A stretch of 64,000 bases of DNA from Fibrobacter sp. UWB11 (GTDB lineage Bacteria > Fibrobacterota > Fibrobacteria > Fibrobacterales > Fibrobacteraceae), in contig NZ_FSRT01000001.1 in assembly GCF_900143015.1 (NCBI RefSeq), positions 1,612,001 to 1,676,000 on the forward strand, read 5' to 3'. Each line of letters starts with the position of its first letter. Within the stretch, counting starts at the first letter, position 1. Below, piece after piece: positions 16,516 to 25,604 of this stretch. The notes under the pieces were generated by a model. It was not told where the DNA came from and did not search any database. It was given only the letters and a program-made list of their open reading frames with translations. The translations under genes and the position numbers were made by a program.

Positions 16516-16527
16516 CGGGAAAACGCG

Positions 16528-18615
16528 ATGTTTCCATTCCGTCTCGTCAATCCAGACCCTTCGAAACCATTTACCATCGGGCGCAAATCGGATAACCTTT
16601 TGCAATTCGATAACCTGATGGTTTCGAGGTATCATGCGGTTCTGAACTTTACCGACGGCAAATGGAATTTGCAGAATTTATCCCAAAACAGCATTACCAT
16701 GCTGAACGGGAAAGATGTAAAAACCGCCGCCATTAACGATGGCGACGTGATTCTCATCGGACCGAGGCAGTTGCGAGCGACGCTCCGCGGAAGTGACCTT
16801 ACGCTTCTCGTGATGGAGCGAGAAACCGAAAGCAACATGCAAACGATTCCTCTTTCGGCCGAATGGAGAGAAGTCGAAATACCGGGAATCGGCAAAGCCC
16901 GCGCTTCTAGCTACGCCCGCGAAAAACATGCCGAAATCAAATTTGCAAAAGCAATTGTAGACGAAAGCGGCAAACGCACGCGCACGATTACAATTGCAAA
17001 CGGCGATGCATGCCGCTTTGAATCAGCCGTAATTGTTTTTCGCAACAACAACTTGCTCATCGAGGCTTCAGCAACAGGCTTTGATGTTTTCGCGCAAAAC
17101 GTGAATGTCTTTGCCGGCAAAAAGCAATTACTAAAAGGGATTGATTTCGAACTCCCCGCAGGCGAGATTCTTGCGATTATCGGGCGTTCCGGACAAGGCA
17201 AGTCTTCACTTTTAAAGATGATTCAAGGCATCAACAGTTGCGACAAGCAAAGCATTGTGCGCATCGGCGGTGTCGATTACCGCAAAAGCGAGATTCGCAG
17301 ACGCATTGCAATTCTGCCGCAAGACCCGCCGCTCCGCCCGGAGCTGACCGTCGAGGAAACTATTCTCGACGGTGCTAGGTCGTCGATGGACGTTCGGAAC
17401 TTCAAGCAAGATGCACGCGCGAGGCTAGAAAAGTTCTGCGAACTTTTCGGGCTGAGCAACCGCCGGCAGAACCTCGTGAAAACGCTCAGCGGCGGCGAAA
17501 TGCGCCGCGTAGCCCTCGCGCGCGAGCTCATGGGAAGCCCAGGCCTCGTTATCCTCGACGAACCGCTGTCGGGTCTTGATCCGTACAATTCAAGAATCCT
17601 TTGCACGCACTTGAAGCAGCTCGCGTTCCTCGGCCATACGATAATCCTCACCACGCACAGCTACGAGGCCTTGCAGATTGCAAATAAAGTTCTCGTACTG
17701 CACCAAGGCGAAGAAGCGTTCTACGGAACCATTCAGGCCGCATACACGCATTTCAACACGACCGACCCGCAAGCGCTCCTCACAAGCATCACGCAAAGCA
17801 AATCCGCCGAGTGGCGTGCATCTCAAGCCGCGTCGCGAGCTACCGAAAATTCGAGCAACGTCAAAAAGAAAGAATCCAAGTACTTCTTTGAACGCACCAA
17901 GCTCCCCCGCAATTTTGCTTACACCGTGTACATCACCGCCAAGCAGTGGTTCCGCGACAAGGGCCGCATTGCAGCGCTTTTTGTGCAACCTGCGATTATC
18001 GGATTTTTGCTTTCGCAGATATTCTCCGACCAATCCTCCCTTTGGACTGTCGCTTTTGCAATTATCCTTTGTGCCAACTGGTTTGCGCTCTCTCTTTCCA
18101 TCCGCGAAATCGTGCAGGAGAAAGACATTCTCCGCGACAAGTTCCGCCGTGGCGTTTCGGCAATCTCGACACTAACAGCAAAATGCACGCTTCCTGTATT
18201 TTTTACGCTGATACAGACAGCCATTGTCTATGCGTTTATCAGTACCCGCATTACCCCCACCCCAAATATTGCGCTTATCGCTAGCATTTTCGCCTGCATC
18301 GCCATCCCCGCAACCACCGTCGGGCTATTCACGAGTACACTCGCCAAGAACACGAGCCAAGCGAACGCCTTCTTGCCGCTACTCATCATCCCGCAAGTTG
18401 CCCTCGCCGGAGCCCTCGTGCCACTCGACCAAATGCAGCCCATTGGCCGCGCGCTTTCCAGCGTCATCTGGTCACGTTACAACCAAGCGTCGCTCCTCAA
18501 CATTTTACTAGAACGAAAAGACGACATTTTTAATGCGATTTTTGCCATCGCCATCGCTCTTAGTTTCTATATTGTAACTGCAATTTTACTACACAAATTA
18601 AAGAAGCCAAGATGA
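16528..18615 (+). CDS. FHA-domain ABC transporter (ATPase fused to ABC-2 type permease)
   Basis: Protein of 695 residues joining three parts. An N-terminal FHA domain (about 1-95: FTIGRKSDNLLQ, SRYHAVL, NLSQNSITMLNG) binds phosphothreonine peptides. An ATPase domain (about 185-410) has Walker A GRSGQGKSS, the signature LSGGEMRRVALAREL, Walker B LVILDEPLSGLD and a switch His in LTTHSYEAL. Six membrane helices (about 470-690) form an ABC-2 exporter half. The layout is like eukaryotic ABCG half-transporters and bacterial FHA-ABC proteins. The next gene, overlapping by 4 bp (ATGA), encodes a transmembrane Ser/Thr kinase, the obvious source of the phosphothreonine signal. Exported molecule unknown. 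Confidence 0.88.
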   Translation: MFPFRLVNPDPSKPFTIGRKSDNLLQFDNLMVSRYHAVLNFTDGKWNLQNLSQNSITMLNGKDVKTAAINDGDVILIGPRQLRATLRGSDLTLLVMERETESNMQTIPLSAEWREVEIPGIGKARASSYAREKHAEIKFAKAIVDESGKRTRTITIANGDACRFESAVIVFRNNNLLIEASATGFDVFAQNVNVFAGKKQLLKGIDFELPAGEILAIIGRSGQGKSSLLKMIQGINSCDKQSIVRIGGVDYRKSEIRRRIAILPQDPPLRPELTVEETILDGARSSMDVRNFKQDARARLEKFCELFGLSNRRQNLVKTLSGGEMRRVALARELMGSPGLVILDEPLSGLDPYNSRILCTHLKQLAFLGHTIILTTHSYEALQIANKVLVLHQGEEAFYGTIQAAYTHFNTTDPQALLTSITQSKSAEWRASQAASRATENSSNVKKKESKYFFERTKLPRNFAYTVYITAKQWFRDKGRIAALFVQPAIIGFLLSQIFSDQSSLWTVAFAIILCANWFALSLSIREIVQEKDILRDKFRRGVSAISTLTAKCTLPVFFTLIQTAIVYAFISTRITPTPNIALIASIFACIAIPATTVGLFTSTLAKNTSQANAFLPLLIIPQVALAGALVPLDQMQPIGRALSSVIWSRYNQASLLNILLERKDDIFNAIFAIAIALSFYIVTAILLHKLKKPR

Positions 18616-20120
18616 TACGTCCAGAACAACCGCTAAATTTTCCGTACCCCTTTAACGAAAACTACGAACTATTGGGAACGCTCGGCAAAGGTGGAATGGG
18701 CTATGTCTACAAGGCTCTCGATAAAAGGCTAAACCGCGAAGTAGCCTTCAAGATTCTCGACTCGACCTCCGATGTCGAAGCTATCAAGCGTTTCTATCTC
18801 GAAGCGCAGGCCATGAAGGAACTCGACCACCAGAACATTGTTCACGTGTTCGACTTTGGTCAGCAGGGCAACCAGCTCTTTATTTCGATGACTTACGTGC
18901 AAGGTATTTCGCTTGCCGAAATTTTGCAAAACAAGAGCAAACTTTCGTTTGAGGCCATTGAAGTCATCATCAAGCAAATTGCACGCGGTCTCCTTTACGC
19001 GCACAGCAAGGGCATCGTCCACCGCGACGTGAAACCCTCGAACATTATGCTCACGCGCGATAACCGCGTCTACATCATGGACTTTGGCATTTCGTACATC
19101 CAGGAGATGGAAAAGGAACGTCTCACCCGCACCGGCATGACGATGGGCACGCCCGAATATATGTCGCCAGAACAGTGCCACGGTGACGAAGTCACGCTCC
19201 AGTCCGACATTTACAGCATGGGCGTAATCCTTTACGAAATGACTTGCGGACGCTTGCCGTTCGAAGGCAGTCGCCCTGTGGAAATTGCGCTCAAGCATGT
19301 GCAGGAACCGCCTCCAGCTCCAGAACTTTTCCGCGAAGACATCCCGGAAGGTCTTTCAGAACTTATCCTCAAGTGCTTAAAGAAAAAGCTCAACGAACGC
19401 TTCCACGACATGCAGGAATTTTTGGACGAATGTGACCAAGTATTCCCGCAGCACGATACGCCTCACCAGAACGCCTCCATTGCTCGCAAAACGGGATCGC
19501 AGCGTCGCGTTGCCCCCTCCATTGTAGAATCGGCAATAAACTTCGGACGCAACCTGGCTCCGCACAAACTTATCATCGTGGCTTTCTCGGTACTCTTCCC
19601 GATTATCGTTATTTTGCTCATGTTGCTTATGTTCACGCACAAGCCCATGAACACACTGCACGAACTCGAATGGAGCGAAATTCTAGGCAATCACGAGACT
19701 AGAGCAATCGAGCCTGAAAATTCGAAAGGCTACCCGCTATCGAACCTGACCGATGGAGACCTTTCCACCGCATGGCTCAATAAAATGCCATTAAAGCCAT
19801 TGAATCCTGTACTTGCCATGTACTTTGACAAGAACACTCTCATTACGAATATCGGCATTGCCATTGGCTACCAAAAGTCCATCGACGACGCCTTCGGTGA
19901 CCGTTTCCGCATTTTCAAAAAGCCCCGCACAATCACCGTTGAAACAAAGGATGGCTTTAAGCAGCGCCTCCATCTCGAAAACATCAAGGGAATGCAATAC
20001 CCGAACATTCAAACAGTCGAAACAACCGAACTCCGGTTCTACCTCGACGATGTTTACGAAGCAGATAACGACGACTATGCAATTTCGGAAATCCGCCTAT
20101 TAGGCATGGAAGTGAAATAA
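18612..20120 (+). CDS. Transmembrane Ser/Thr protein kinase with C-terminal discoidin-like glycan-binding domain
   Basis: Protein of 502 residues. The cytoplasmic kinase domain (about 18-275) is complete: GKGGMG loop (25-30), Lys47, Glu64, HRDVKPSN with Asp139, DFG (157-159), and GTPEYMSPEQ. One membrane helix follows (about 318-340). The outer part (about 350-502) begins YPLSNLTDGDLSTAW and contains GIAIGYQKS and YAISEIRLLG, the pattern of the discoidin-like NADase-type glycan-binding domain. This would let the kinase sense a surface sugar or cell-wall ligand and signal to the co-translated FHA transporter. The ligand and phosphorylation of the FHA partner are inferences. The start overlaps the previous stop as ATGA. 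Confidence 0.85.
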   Translation: MIRPEQPLNFPYPFNENYELLGTLGKGGMGYVYKALDKRLNREVAFKILDSTSDVEAIKRFYLEAQAMKELDHQNIVHVFDFGQQGNQLFISMTYVQGISLAEILQNKSKLSFEAIEVIIKQIARGLLYAHSKGIVHRDVKPSNIMLTRDNRVYIMDFGISYIQEMEKERLTRTGMTMGTPEYMSPEQCHGDEVTLQSDIYSMGVILYEMTCGRLPFEGSRPVEIALKHVQEPPPAPELFREDIPEGLSELILKCLKKKLNERFHDMQEFLDECDQVFPQHDTPHQNASIARKTGSQRRVAPSIVESAINFGRNLAPHKLIIVAFSVLFPIIVILLMLLMFTHKPMNTLHELEWSEILGNHETRAIEPENSKGYPLSNLTDGDLSTAWLNKMPLKPLNPVLAMYFDKNTLITNIGIAIGYQKSIDDAFGDRFRIFKKPRTITVETKDGFKQRLHLENIKGMQYPNIQTVETTELRFYLDDVYEADNDDYAISEIRLLGMEVK

Positions 20121-20127
20121 ATTCTCC

Positions 20128-20274
20128 GTCATCCTGAGCAACGCGAAGGATCCAGTAAAATTCTAATATTGCAAATCAAAACTTAACTGGATTCTTCAGG
20201 CTTCGCCCTCAGAATGACGTAATAAAGACCAACAGTGTCATCCTGAGCGAAACGAAGTGGAGTCGAAGGATCTA
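20128..20274. repeat. Intergenic cluster of three GTCATCCTGAG-type palindromic repeats
   Basis: Unit 1 at 20128-20156 (GTCATCCTGAGC...GGATCCAGT), unit 2 inverted at 20186-20218 (ACTGGATTCTTCAG...CAGAATGAC), unit 3 direct at 20237-20274 (GTCATCCTGAGCG...GAAGGATCT). Units 1 and 2 face each other like a BIME. The in-frame ATG at 20274 belongs to unit 3, so the YraN start is further down. The rest of the 174-bp gap shows no gene. Confidence 0.8.
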
Positions 20275-20294
20275 TGAAATTAAAAGGGGAGCAA

Positions 20295-20702
20295 ATGATT
20301 TCGAAGAAATCACAGAACAAATCCAAGGGTAATTTTATCGAGACTCAAGCAGTCGCATTCTTGATGCGCGAAGGCTATGAAGTCGTGGCCCGCAATTATG
20401 CTTACCACGGCGGAGAGCTCGATATTGTAGCCCGTGATGGCTCCACCCTCGTATTTGTCGAAGTCAAATCCGTATGGAACAATCAACAGGGAAATCCCGC
20501 AGCCCGCGTGAATGTGCTCAAGCAAAAGAAAATTTGGCACACGGCCTGCCATTTTTTGGCAACGCAAAAAGAGATTGCACCCAAAGGATTTGATGAGCCA
20601 TGCCGCTTTGATGTTCTGAGCGCCCGCGCTTACCAACAACCGCTCCAATTTGCCCATTACAAGAACGCGTTCGAAGGTTCACAAGTCATTCCGACTGTTT
20701 AA
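20295..20702 (+). CDS. YraN/UPF0102 family nuclease-like protein
   Basis: Small cytoplasmic protein of 135 residues of the UPF0102 family, related to Holliday-junction-resolvase-like endonucleases. Seen: the family entry GNFIETQAVAFLMREGY, RNYAYHGGELDIVARDGSTLVFVEVKS (the GE-x-D-I-V and F-V-E-V-K nuclease core with Glu, Asp, Glu and Lys) and the RFDVLSA end. The usual QGNPAARVNVLKQKKI block lies between. ATG 20295 is chosen because AGGGGAG lies 7 bases upstream; the earlier ATG at 20274 is inside a dispersed repeat. The biological role of the family is unsettled (DNA repair or competence proposed). Confidence 0.85.
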   Translation: MISKKSQNKSKGNFIETQAVAFLMREGYEVVARNYAYHGGELDIVARDGSTLVFVEVKSVWNNQQGNPAARVNVLKQKKIWHTACHFLATQKEIAPKGFDEPCRFDVLSARAYQQPLQFAHYKNAFEGSQVIPTV

Positions 20703-20850
20703 AACGCAGCTTTCGCACAGACTTTGTAAACACTAAGAAACATAACAACCTATTTTCAGATTATTCTCATTTGTATCGCAAAACACTACTTTTTGCACCC
20801 CCTAATTTTCTAAAATTAAGGTGTTAAACATTTCACCTGCGAAGTTTATT
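20703..20850. other. Intergenic gap upstream of the TPR/transglutaminase gene
   Basis: AT-rich sequence of 148 bp without an evident gene. TTGTAT at 20770 and a TAAAAT-like box at 20811-20816 may belong to the promoter of the downstream lipoprotein gene, but the spacing is not convincing. No terminator hairpin was found after the YraN stop. Confidence 0.3.
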
Positions 20851-23800
20851 ATGCGTTATTCGTTTGTAAATAAAAAGAGTTCCCTCGCCCGCTTGACTGT
20901 TGCATTCGGGCTTTTTTTCCTGTTTTCTTGCGCCGGTAACACACCCGATGTAAACACCACGCCCACGAACGAAGTTTCGGGCAACACCGATGGTTCCTAT
21001 TACGATGATGAATCCTCGGAAACGGATTACACATCCGAAGAACCAGTCGCCCCGAGAGCAACCGGCGGCACCATCGAAACAAGCGGCTATACATTCACCG
21101 CACCCGACAATGGTTGGACAATCATCGGTGGCGAGGATAACGCCCCCTATGAATTCTATAACCCGCAAACAGGCCGCCGCGCTGTTCTCGTCGAAGTAAC
21201 ACTCCCCGAGGGCGAACCGTTGCGACTCATGGACCGCGCCCAAATCGAAATGCAGTCCTTTGAATCGAGCGGCAAAAAAGCATCGCTTGCCGAGACTTAT
21301 CCCGAAGAAGCATTCGGCACCACCGGCGCATTCTTCGATGTTGCAGGCAAGCGCTACGACACGCCTTACGAAGCTGTCGGTCTCGTCATCGGTGCCGGTA
21401 ACAAAGTCTTTACGCTCACGCTCTCCGCCAACGATGTTCAGCTTACGGCAGGCGCCCTCAAGCAAGAATGGAAAGAATTCTTCGCAACATTCAAACTCAA
21501 GGACGTTGTAAAGGAAGCAGTCTCGGAACTTTCTGACGAACGCATCACGCAATACTCTAGCGCAGACCTCGGCTATTCCTGGAGCACCAAGGATACGCTT
21601 TGGCACAACTGGACCGGAGTCGCCAAGCAGAACGAAGACCCCGATTTAGTGCTCAGCAACAAGAAAGAAGATATTTCCTTGTTCGTGTATGGAGCCATCG
21701 TCCCAAGCGAAGAAGTCAGCCAGCAAGACATGTTCAAGGTTCTCCTCAGCCGCCTCGGACTTTCAATGAACGATCCGTCCATTGAAGTTCAGCGAGTCAA
21801 GGTCGGTGACCGCTACGCTCAGGAATTTACCCTCACCCGCGTTGTCAACAACTTCGACTTCTACTACACCGGTCGATTCTTCTACGACAATGGCCGCGGC
21901 ATCCTCATCGCGACATGGACTCAAGGCATCAATAAAAAGAAATACGTCTCGGTGATGAAGAACGCTGTCGAAGGCCTCAAGGTTGGCGCCATGCCGAAAA
22001 TGGCAAGCGATGATGAAGCCCGTAAAAAACAGAACAAGTTTAATGCAGCAGTCATGAGCCAAGTGGGTATTCTCCGTTTGCTCGAAGACCAGCCGTTTGT
22101 GGCCCTCAGCTACTTTGAACGCGCCAACAAGATGGATCCGGAAGAACCGCTCTACCTCATCAACTGCGGATTTGTGTACCAAATGAAGGAACTCTACGGT
22201 CCGGGCATCAGCTACTTTACAAGCCAAATTGACCTTGTGCGCAAGAATGGCAAATTGCTCTCGATTCTCGGCGAAATGTACGAAGCACTGTTCGACTATG
22301 GTCACGCTCGCGAATGTGCCGAAGGCGCCCTCCGCTACACCCCCAACAATCCAGAATACGTCATCAACCTGAGTGATGCACTTTGGGGCCTCGGACAACG
22401 TCATCAGTCCCTCATCGTCGTGCAGCGCCTCTTTGACACACAGCCCAGTTCCCGTCTCGGAGTCTATCTCGCCAAGACCTACATGGGACTTGACCAATAC
22501 GCCGAAGCAGTTGATATTTTGTACGGAGTCCGCGGACGTTTTGGCATGAGCAAGGATTTGGGCGAAACACTCATGGACGCTCTCATGTTCCTCGGCCGCT
22601 ACGAAGAAGCTCGCGCCATCAGCGAAGAAACGCTCGCCAAGGCAAAGAACGACTATAAAATTTGGACAATGCACGGCAAAATCCTCTTCTATAGCCGTAA
22701 CTACCGCGAAGCAGAAAAGGCTCTCACCAAGGCTCTCTCCCTCCGCCCGGATAACGAAGATGCCAAGAGTTTCCTTTCTGCAACCAAGGCTTATCTCGGC
22801 AAGGCAGACAACCGCACGCTTCAAAAGCCGATTACCCCAGTCGAAGATCGCACCGCTGACTTGAAGACGCTTCTCCGCCCGCAGGCAAAGCAGACCGCTG
22901 TCGAAGGCGACTTCCCAGCTGTAATCCATTACCAAAAAGAAGCCCTCAAGGCAGAAAAAGGCGCCAATTGGGTTCGCAGCGAAGAAATGCTCCTCGAAGT
23001 CTTGGACCAGCGCGGTGCAGCCATCTATCGTGAATTCACGTTCGACTTCTTGCCGGGCTTTGACCGCATTTACCTGAACGCACTCGAAGTTTACGACAGC
23101 AATTGGAAACTCAAGCAGAAGGCTACACTCAACGGAGCCTACATCACCTACGCGACAGAAATCGGCGGTGGCAATGAATCACAAACCGCACACTTCCCGC
23201 TTTCTGAAATTGCTCCGGGTGACTTCATTTACATGCAATTCAGCCGCACGAATCTCCAGAACAAGGGCATGATTCCGTACACCAACTACGAAAGTAGCCG
23301 CGAAGTGCCTGTCGGAGAATCCGTCTTCCGTATTTACGCCGACACAACACGCTTTGTCACTGAAGAATACGGTCCGCTCGAAAAGACCGCCATTAAGGGT
23401 GGCATTGAATGGAAGATTGAAAATCCCGTGATTGTCCGCAAGGAACTTTACATGCCCGTGTACCGTGACTTTGGCGCAGGCCTCATGCTCACGGGTAAGC
23501 AAGAATGGCGCGACGTTGGCGACGATTACCAGAACCTCATCAGCCACCAGTTCAAGCAGGCCGTCAAGGTTCGCGAGCAAGCGTTCGAAGTGCGCGGCAA
23601 CAAGATTGGCGATGAAGCCGTCAAGGCTATTATCAACTTTGTCCGTCACGACATCCGTTACCGCGATGTGCGTTTCGGCGGTCACAGCCTTATTCCGCAA
23701 ACTGCAGAAGTAACCCTCAAGGAACACCGCGGCGACTGCAAGGACATGGCACTCTTGCTCAAGGACATGCTCGAAGCCATCGGCGTCAAGAGCTACCTGA

Positions 23801-24660
23801 CGGCAATCCACCTCACCGAAGAAGGATTCTCGCACTTGCCGACCATCCAGCAGTTCAACCACATGATTCTCTACATCCCGAAGCAGGGTAAGATTAGCGA
23901 ACGCTGGGTCGATGCTACCGACAAGACCGGAAACGATCGCCCTGTACCGCTTGACATGGAAGGCAAAGTCGCCCTCGTCATCGATGGAGACCAGAGCCAC
24001 GTTGTAACCACCCCGATTCTCGAAGACAATCAGGAACATCAAATTGCAATCCAGCACGACCTCTTTATCGGCGAAGACGGCAAATGCGAATTCCGCGATT
24101 CCGTGCAGCTCCAAGGCAAATTCGCAAGCGCCATCCGTAACAAGTTCTTTGGTCGCGATGTGAAGGACCAGGAAAAGCTCTTGGAACAGTTCCTCGCCGC
24201 AGGCGTACCTGATGTAAGCATCGGCAACATCCGCATCGAAAACCTTGAACAGTTCAACAAGCCGCTGATTATCGTGAACACATACTTATCCAAGGGTTAC
24301 TTCGGTCAAGGCGGTTCCGAACTCAAGGGACGCTTCCCGAACGTGTGGGAAAGAAGCCTCTTTAAGCTCCCGAAAGTTGCAAAGCGCCATCACCCCATCC
24401 GTATGCCGCACGAAACTATTTTCAGCTTTAAGTTGAACATCAAGACAGCAAGCGGCCACTCGGTGACCATCACCGAAGCAAAACCGCTCAACCATACTCC
24501 AGACTACGTAAGTTTTGAAAAACAGCCGAAGTCCAAGGCTTCTAGCGGAATCAAGTGGACTACGTTCGCGCTCTACGCCGATCCGACCGAATACGAAAAG
24601 ATTCGCGAAGAATGGAATTACCTCTTGAGCGAAACGAGCCCGATGATTACAGTGAAGTAG
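20851..24660 (+). CDS. Large lipoprotein with TPR repeats and DUF3857/transglutaminase-like domains
   Basis: Protein of 1269 residues. The signal peptide ends in lipobox LFSC (Cys about 27), followed by an acidic low-complexity spacer. Residues about 60-400 hold two similar beta-rich regions with no recognised family. TPR-like helices (about 410-660) include LYLINCGFVYQMKELY and KIWTMHGKILFYSRNYREAEKAL. From about 700 a DUF3857-type domain leads into a transglutaminase core with Cys in HRGDCKDMALLLKDML, His in FNHMILYIP and Asp in WVDATDK, a complete triad. It may act as a cysteine protease-like or crosslinking enzyme in the envelope; substrate unknown. A GTG at 20821 is in frame, but ATG 20851 directly starts the signal peptide. 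Confidence 0.8.
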   Translation: MRYSFVNKKSSLARLTVAFGLFFLFSCAGNTPDVNTTPTNEVSGNTDGSYYDDESSETDYTSEEPVAPRATGGTIETSGYTFTAPDNGWTIIGGEDNAPYEFYNPQTGRRAVLVEVTLPEGEPLRLMDRAQIEMQSFESSGKKASLAETYPEEAFGTTGAFFDVAGKRYDTPYEAVGLVIGAGNKVFTLTLSANDVQLTAGALKQEWKEFFATFKLKDVVKEAVSELSDERITQYSSADLGYSWSTKDTLWHNWTGVAKQNEDPDLVLSNKKEDISLFVYGAIVPSEEVSQQDMFKVLLSRLGLSMNDPSIEVQRVKVGDRYAQEFTLTRVVNNFDFYYTGRFFYDNGRGILIATWTQGINKKKYVSVMKNAVEGLKVGAMPKMASDDEARKKQNKFNAAVMSQVGILRLLEDQPFVALSYFERANKMDPEEPLYLINCGFVYQMKELYGPGISYFTSQIDLVRKNGKLLSILGEMYEALFDYGHARECAEGALRYTPNNPEYVINLSDALWGLGQRHQSLIVVQRLFDTQPSSRLGVYLAKTYMGLDQYAEAVDILYGVRGRFGMSKDLGETLMDALMFLGRYEEARAISEETLAKAKNDYKIWTMHGKILFYSRNYREAEKALTKALSLRPDNEDAKSFLSATKAYLGKADNRTLQKPITPVEDRTADLKTLLRPQAKQTAVEGDFPAVIHYQKEALKAEKGANWVRSEEMLLEVLDQRGAAIYREFTFDFLPGFDRIYLNALEVYDSNWKLKQKATLNGAYITYATEIGGGNESQTAHFPLSEIAPGDFIYMQFSRTNLQNKGMIPYTNYESSREVPVGESVFRIYADTTRFVTEEYGPLEKTAIKGGIEWKIENPVIVRKELYMPVYRDFGAGLMLTGKQEWRDVGDDYQNLISHQFKQAVKVREQAFEVRGNKIGDEAVKAIINFVRHDIRYRDVRFGGHSLIPQTAEVTLKEHRGDCKDMALLLKDMLEAIGVKSYLTAIHLTEEGFSHLPTIQQFNHMILYIPKQGKISERWVDATDKTGNDRPVPLDMEGKVALVIDGDQSHVVTTPILEDNQEHQIAIQHDLFIGEDGKCEFRDSVQLQGKFASAIRNKFFGRDVKDQEKLLEQFLAAGVPDVSIGNIRIENLEQFNKPLIIVNTYLSKGYFGQGGSELKGRFPNVWERSLFKLPKVAKRHHPIRMPHETIFSFKLNIKTASGHSVTITEAKPLNHTPDYVSFEKQPKSKASSGIKWTTFALYADPTEYEKIREEWNYLLSETSPMITVK

Positions 24661-24668
24661 GAGTCACA

Positions 24669-25331
24669 ATGCGCGCATTAATACTCTCTGACATTCATGG
24701 TTCAGCCTTGGCTGCAAGGCAAGCATTAACGTTCTTTGATAAGTTCAACTGCGACAAGATTATCTTGCTTGGCGACACGCTTTATCACGGGCCTAGAAAC
24801 CCGCTCCCGGCAGGCCACGGCCCCATGCAAGTCGTCGAAGCACTCGCGCCTTATAAAGACCGCATAATTGCCGTCCGCGGGAACTGCGATGCCGATGTAG
24901 ATTTGATGATGCTCGATTTTTCTATCGAAAACGAATACAAAGTCATCGAGGACAATGGTTTCCATTTATTCCTGAGCCACGGGCACATCTTTATGCCGGA
25001 ATGTTTCCCGAAAGATGCGCTGAACGCCATCGAATCTACGGGTGCGGCGCAATCCTCAGCGCAGTCGACAATGCAGTCTAAAGCCGAGGCAAATAAAAAG
25101 CCGCAAATCGATGCCTACCTGTTCGGCCATACGCACGTCTGGAAACTCGAAAAGAACTTCCGCGATGTTCTCATGGTCAATCCCGGTTCTACAAGCCTCC
25201 CCAAAGGCGGGAATCCACCGACCTTCGGATTCTATGAATGTACGCCAGCAACAGCAAACGAGCCTGCACATGCGAAATTCAGCATACACACGCTGCAGGA
25301 CGGCTCGGAAATTAAGTCCGTGACTTTATAG
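24669..25331 (+). CDS. yfcE: YfcE-type metallophosphodiesterase
   Basis: Calcineurin-like phosphodiesterase of 220 residues. Metal ligands are all visible: SDIHGS, LLGDTLYHGPRNPLP, VRGNCDADVD, LFLSHGH and LFGHTH, followed by VNPGSTSLPKGGNPPTFG. This matches E. coli YfcE, a Mn-dependent phosphodiesterase with unknown natural substrate. About 20 residues rich in Ala, Ser and Gln (from STGAAQSSAQS) are inserted just before the last metal-binding HTH motif. Start ATG 24669 follows GGAGTCAC, 8 bp after the transglutaminase stop, so the two are likely cotranscribed. Confidence 0.85.
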   Translation: MRALILSDIHGSALAARQALTFFDKFNCDKIILLGDTLYHGPRNPLPAGHGPMQVVEALAPYKDRIIAVRGNCDADVDLMMLDFSIENEYKVIEDNGFHLFLSHGHIFMPECFPKDALNAIESTGAAQSSAQSTMQSKAEANKKPQIDAYLFGHTHVWKLEKNFRDVLMVNPGSTSLPKGGNPPTFGFYECTPATANEPAHAKFSIHTLQDGSEIKSVTL

Positions 25332-25337
25332 AAATAC

Positions 25338-25565
25338 GAAACGGAGATGCCCGATCAAGTCGGGCATGACAACAAAAAGGAAATGTTTTTTACTGTCATG
25401 CCGGCCATAGTGCCGGCATCGCCTTTTATACCGTGTAAGATGATCCCGGAATAAAAGCAACCAAGGCGAACGCTGCGAAAATGCACGCATTTTCATAGCT
25501 GAGCCGAAGGGCTTTATACTTGTACAAATCCGGGGTGACAATGCGGGCATAACTATGCAGGGGGT
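25338..25565. repeat. Intergenic mosaic of GTCATGCCGG-type palindromes
   Basis: The 273-bp gap is largely made of dispersed palindromes. Hairpin ATGCCCGA/TCGGGCAT lies at 25347-25367 and perfect 8-bp hairpin ATGCCGGC/GCCGGCAT at 25398-25419, in opposite orientation. A longer unit from 25440 (GATCCCGGA) to about 25545 (ATCCGGGGTGACAA) follows. The same type occurs at 61350-61435. No gene is visible; the hairpins may also end the yfcE transcript. Confidence 0.7.
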
Positions 25566-25604
25566 ATGGCGCACCACCTGCTATTTTTTTCTTACATTTG
25601 AGCC

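Noticed and set aside
20274-20294. ATG at 20274 as the YraN start
   Set aside because: It belongs to a dispersed repeat; ATG 20295 has a strong ribosome site.
20833-21606. Minus-strand frame of 257 codons opposite the TPR/transglutaminase gene
   Set aside because: Shadow of the GC-rich third positions of the real gene; composition is unlike a protein.
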